Part shown: positions 6,581 to 8,225 of the stretch, in pieces
Numbering within the stretch: the first letter of the stretch is position 1
Layout of the letters: each line of letters starts with the position of its first letter
Assembly: GCA_002469865.1 (NCBI GenBank)
Contig: DKOD01000037.1
Span: 1-8,225, forward strand
Direction: 5' to 3'
Origin: Alphaproteobacteria bacterium UBA7371
GTDB lineage: Bacteria > Pseudomonadota > Alphaproteobacteria > UBA8317
Length of the DNA stretch: 8,225 nt
Made by a program: the position numbers and the translations under genes
Notes under the pieces: model-generated
The model's database searches: none
What the model saw: only the letters and a program-made list of their open reading frames with translations
What the model was told of the DNA's origin: nothing

Positions 6581-6621
6581 CCTGCCTGATTTTCCCATGC
6601 TTGACTTCCATTGGCTGACCG

Positions 6622-6647
6622 CCCCAAACCCTGGGGGACTATTTTTT
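6622..6647 (+). terminator. Possible intrinsic terminator or attenuator in the thrS leader
   Basis: CCCCA (6622-6626) and TGGGG (6632-6636) form a 5-base GC-rich stem with a 5-base loop, followed by a run of six T at 6642-6647. The T run begins 5 bases after the stem, further away than in a strong terminator, and the stem is short. It could end GT4 transcripts or reduce read-through into thrS. Confidence 0.35.
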
Positions 6648-6655
6648 CTCAATTT

Positions 6656-6661
6656 TAAGGA
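6656..6661 (+). promoter_or_regulatory. Strong Shine-Dalgarno of thrS
   Basis: TAAGGA at 6656-6661 lies 5 bases before the ATG at 6667 and is the best ribosome site in the window, consistent with a highly expressed essential gene. It excludes the ATG at 6662, whose frame stops at once. Confidence 0.7.
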
Positions 6662-6666
6662 ATGTC

Positions 6667-8225
6667 ATGAGTGAGCAGATGATTTCGGTGGGGTTGCCTG
6701 ATGGCTCCACACGTTCTCTTCCCCAGGGTGCCACGGGCCTAGATTTGGCAAAAGATATCGGGCCAGGCCTGGCCAAGGCGGCCCTGGCCGTGCGGCTGGA
6801 CGATCGGCTTGAAGATCTGGATTATCCTCTTCTTGACGGGGCCAATGTGGCCATTGTCACCGAACGCGATGAAGATGATGCGCTTGAGTTAATTCGCCAT
6901 GATGCAGCCCATATCCTCGCCATGGCAGCAAAAGAACTGTACCCCCATATCCAAGTCACCATTGGCCCCACGGTGAAGGACGGATTTTTCTATGACTTTC
7001 ATTGCCAAGAGCCTCTGACGCCAGAACATCTTGAGGCCATTGAAAAGCGGATGCATGAGATTGTGGACCGCAATGTCACCACACGCCGCGAAATCTGGAA
7101 CCGGGATGACGCGGTGCGCTACTTTTCAGAGCAAGGTGAAAGCTTCAAAGCTGAGATCATCCAAGACCTCCCGAAAGATGAGATCATCAGGCTTTATTTT
7201 CATGGGGATGAATGGTCAGATTTGTGCCGCGGGCCCCATTTGCTTTCCTCGGGCCGTATTGGCCATGCCTTCAAATTGATGAAGCTGGCAGGTGCCTATT
7301 GGCGCGGTGACCCCAACAACCCCCAGCTTCAGCGTGTTTATGGCACGGCCTGGCGCACGGAAAAGGAATTGAAGGCCCATCTTCATCGCTTGGAAGAAGC
7401 GGAAAAACGTGACCATCGCCGATTGGGTCGGGAGATGGGGTTGTTCCATTTGCAAGATGAGGCGCCAGGCATGGTCTTCTGGCACCCCCATGGCTGGATG
7501 ATCTACCGCACGCTCGAGGCATACATGCGCCGGCGTCTTGATGAGGCGGGTTATGTCGAGGTCAAAACACCCCAGGTGGTCGACCGAAAACTTTGGGAAG
7601 AATCCGGCCATTGGGACAAATTCCGCGAAAACATGTTCATCACCGAGGTGGATGAAGAACATGCCAAGGAAAAGCGCGTTAACGCGCTCAAACCCATGAA
7701 TTGCCCTTGCCATGTCCAAATCTATCGTCAGGGTTTAACATCCTATCGTGACCTGCCATTGCGCATGGCGGAATTTGGATCCTGCCATCGTTATGAACCA
7801 TCTGGTGCCATGCATGGCATCATGCGGGTGCGCGGTTTTACCCAAGATGATGCCCATATTTTCTGTACCGAAGATCAGATTGCTGCGGAAACAGCGATTT
7901 TTATCGAATTGTTGTCCAAGGTATATCGGGAGCTTGGCTTTGAATCGTTCCGGATCAAATTCTCAGACCGGCCAGACATCCGGTCAGGCAGCGACGAAAC
8001 CTGGGACAAATCTGAACAGGCCTTGCTTGCGGCCACCCGCCAGGCAGGCTTTGAGCCGGAATTAAATCCTGGCGAGGGTGCCTTTTATGGCCCCAAATTG
8101 GAATTTGTGCTGACCGATGCGATTGGTCGGGATTGGCAATGTGGCACCTTGCAGGTGGATTTTGTGCTCCCAGAGCGTTTGCAAGCGACCTATATCGGTG
8201 AGGATGGCGACCGCCACCACCCAGT
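6667..8225 (+). CDS. thrS: Threonyl-tRNA synthetase, N-terminal 519 residues (cut by window edge)
   Basis: ThrRS charges tRNA-Thr with threonine in the cytoplasm and is essential. The frame is open from the ATG to the right edge; E. coli ThrRS has about 642 residues, so roughly four fifths are present. In order: a TGS domain (about 1-66); the serine-editing domain with H78-x3-H82, D185, C187 and H191, equivalent to E. coli H73, H77, D180, C182 and H186; and the class II catalytic core from about 255. The core has zinc ligand C346, motif 2 around R375-Y-E377, R387 and Q393, and zinc ligand H397, at a constant offset of 12 from E. coli C334, R363, R375, Q381 and H385. The third ligand (E. coli H511, expected at 523) and the anticodon-binding domain lie beyond the edge. 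Residue 348, two after the zinc cysteine, is Cys where E. coli has Gly. Confidence 0.98.
   Translation, partial: MSEQMISVGLPDGSTRSLPQGATGLDLAKDIGPGLAKAALAVRLDDRLEDLDYPLLDGANVAIVTERDEDDALELIRHDAAHILAMAAKELYPHIQVTIGPTVKDGFFYDFHCQEPLTPEHLEAIEKRMHEIVDRNVTTRREIWNRDDAVRYFSEQGESFKAEIIQDLPKDEIIRLYFHGDEWSDLCRGPHLLSSGRIGHAFKLMKLAGAYWRGDPNNPQLQRVYGTAWRTEKELKAHLHRLEEAEKRDHRRLGREMGLFHLQDEAPGMVFWHPHGWMIYRTLEAYMRRRLDEAGYVEVKTPQVVDRKLWEESGHWDKFRENMFITEVDEEHAKEKRVNALKPMNCPCHVQIYRQGLTSYRDLPLRMAEFGSCHRYEPSGAMHGIMRVRGFTQDDAHIFCTEDQIAAETAIFIELLSKVYRELGFESFRIKFSDRPDIRSGSDETWDKSEQALLAATRQAGFEPELNPGEGAFYGPKLEFVLTDAIGRDWQCGTLQVDFVLPERLQATYIGEDGDRHHP

Noticed and set aside
7216..7719. Minus-strand open frame of 167 codons inside thrS
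   Set aside because: ThrS motifs are unbroken on the plus strand here. The antisense frame has no recognisable domain and follows from codon bias.

Overview
The window looks like ordinary chromosome of an alphaproteobacterium, most likely Rhodospirillales-like. This is inferred from base composition (GC around the mid-50s percent by eye), from the protein sequences, and from the grouping of a glutathione-transferase-like gene, queG and a YeeZ-like SDR gene, as remembered from this class. No database search was possible. I recognise eight protein-coding genes, two of them cut by the window edges. I see no RNA genes, mobile elements, CRISPR arrays or phage genes. No intergenic gap exceeds about 110 bases.

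Left part, minus strand (1-763): a small SnoaL/NTF2-fold protein gene is followed by the first 91 codons of a mannose-1-phosphate guanylyltransferase gene (manC type), which runs off the left edge. A 106-base divergent gap (764-869) separates them from a plus-strand operon of three tightly packed genes (870-3494). These encode a glutathione S-transferase-family protein with a probable TTG start, epoxyqueuosine reductase QueG (last step of tRNA queuosine synthesis), and an atypical SDR of the YeeZ type. The junctions are a 1-base gap and an ATGA overlap.

Middle, minus strand (3447-5370): a family 61 glycosyltransferase gene lies 1 base upstream of an ABHD10-like serine hydrolase gene. The hydrolase tail overlaps the SDR tail by 48 bases in antisense, codon on codon.

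Right part, plus strand (5468-8225): a GT4-type (GT-B) glycosyltransferase gene is followed, after an 86-base gap holding a possible hairpin and T-tract, by thrS. ThrS has intact editing and aminoacylation motifs and is cut by the right edge about four residues before its last zinc ligand.

Functionally the window mixes translation genes (queG, thrS) with surface-polysaccharide genes (GDP-mannose supply plus two glycosyltransferases) and small-molecule enzymes. I found no convincing new system. The points most worth checking are the glycosyltransferase/hydrolase pair, the in-register convergent overlap, the thrS leader hairpin, and a marked excess of the tetramer CATG.
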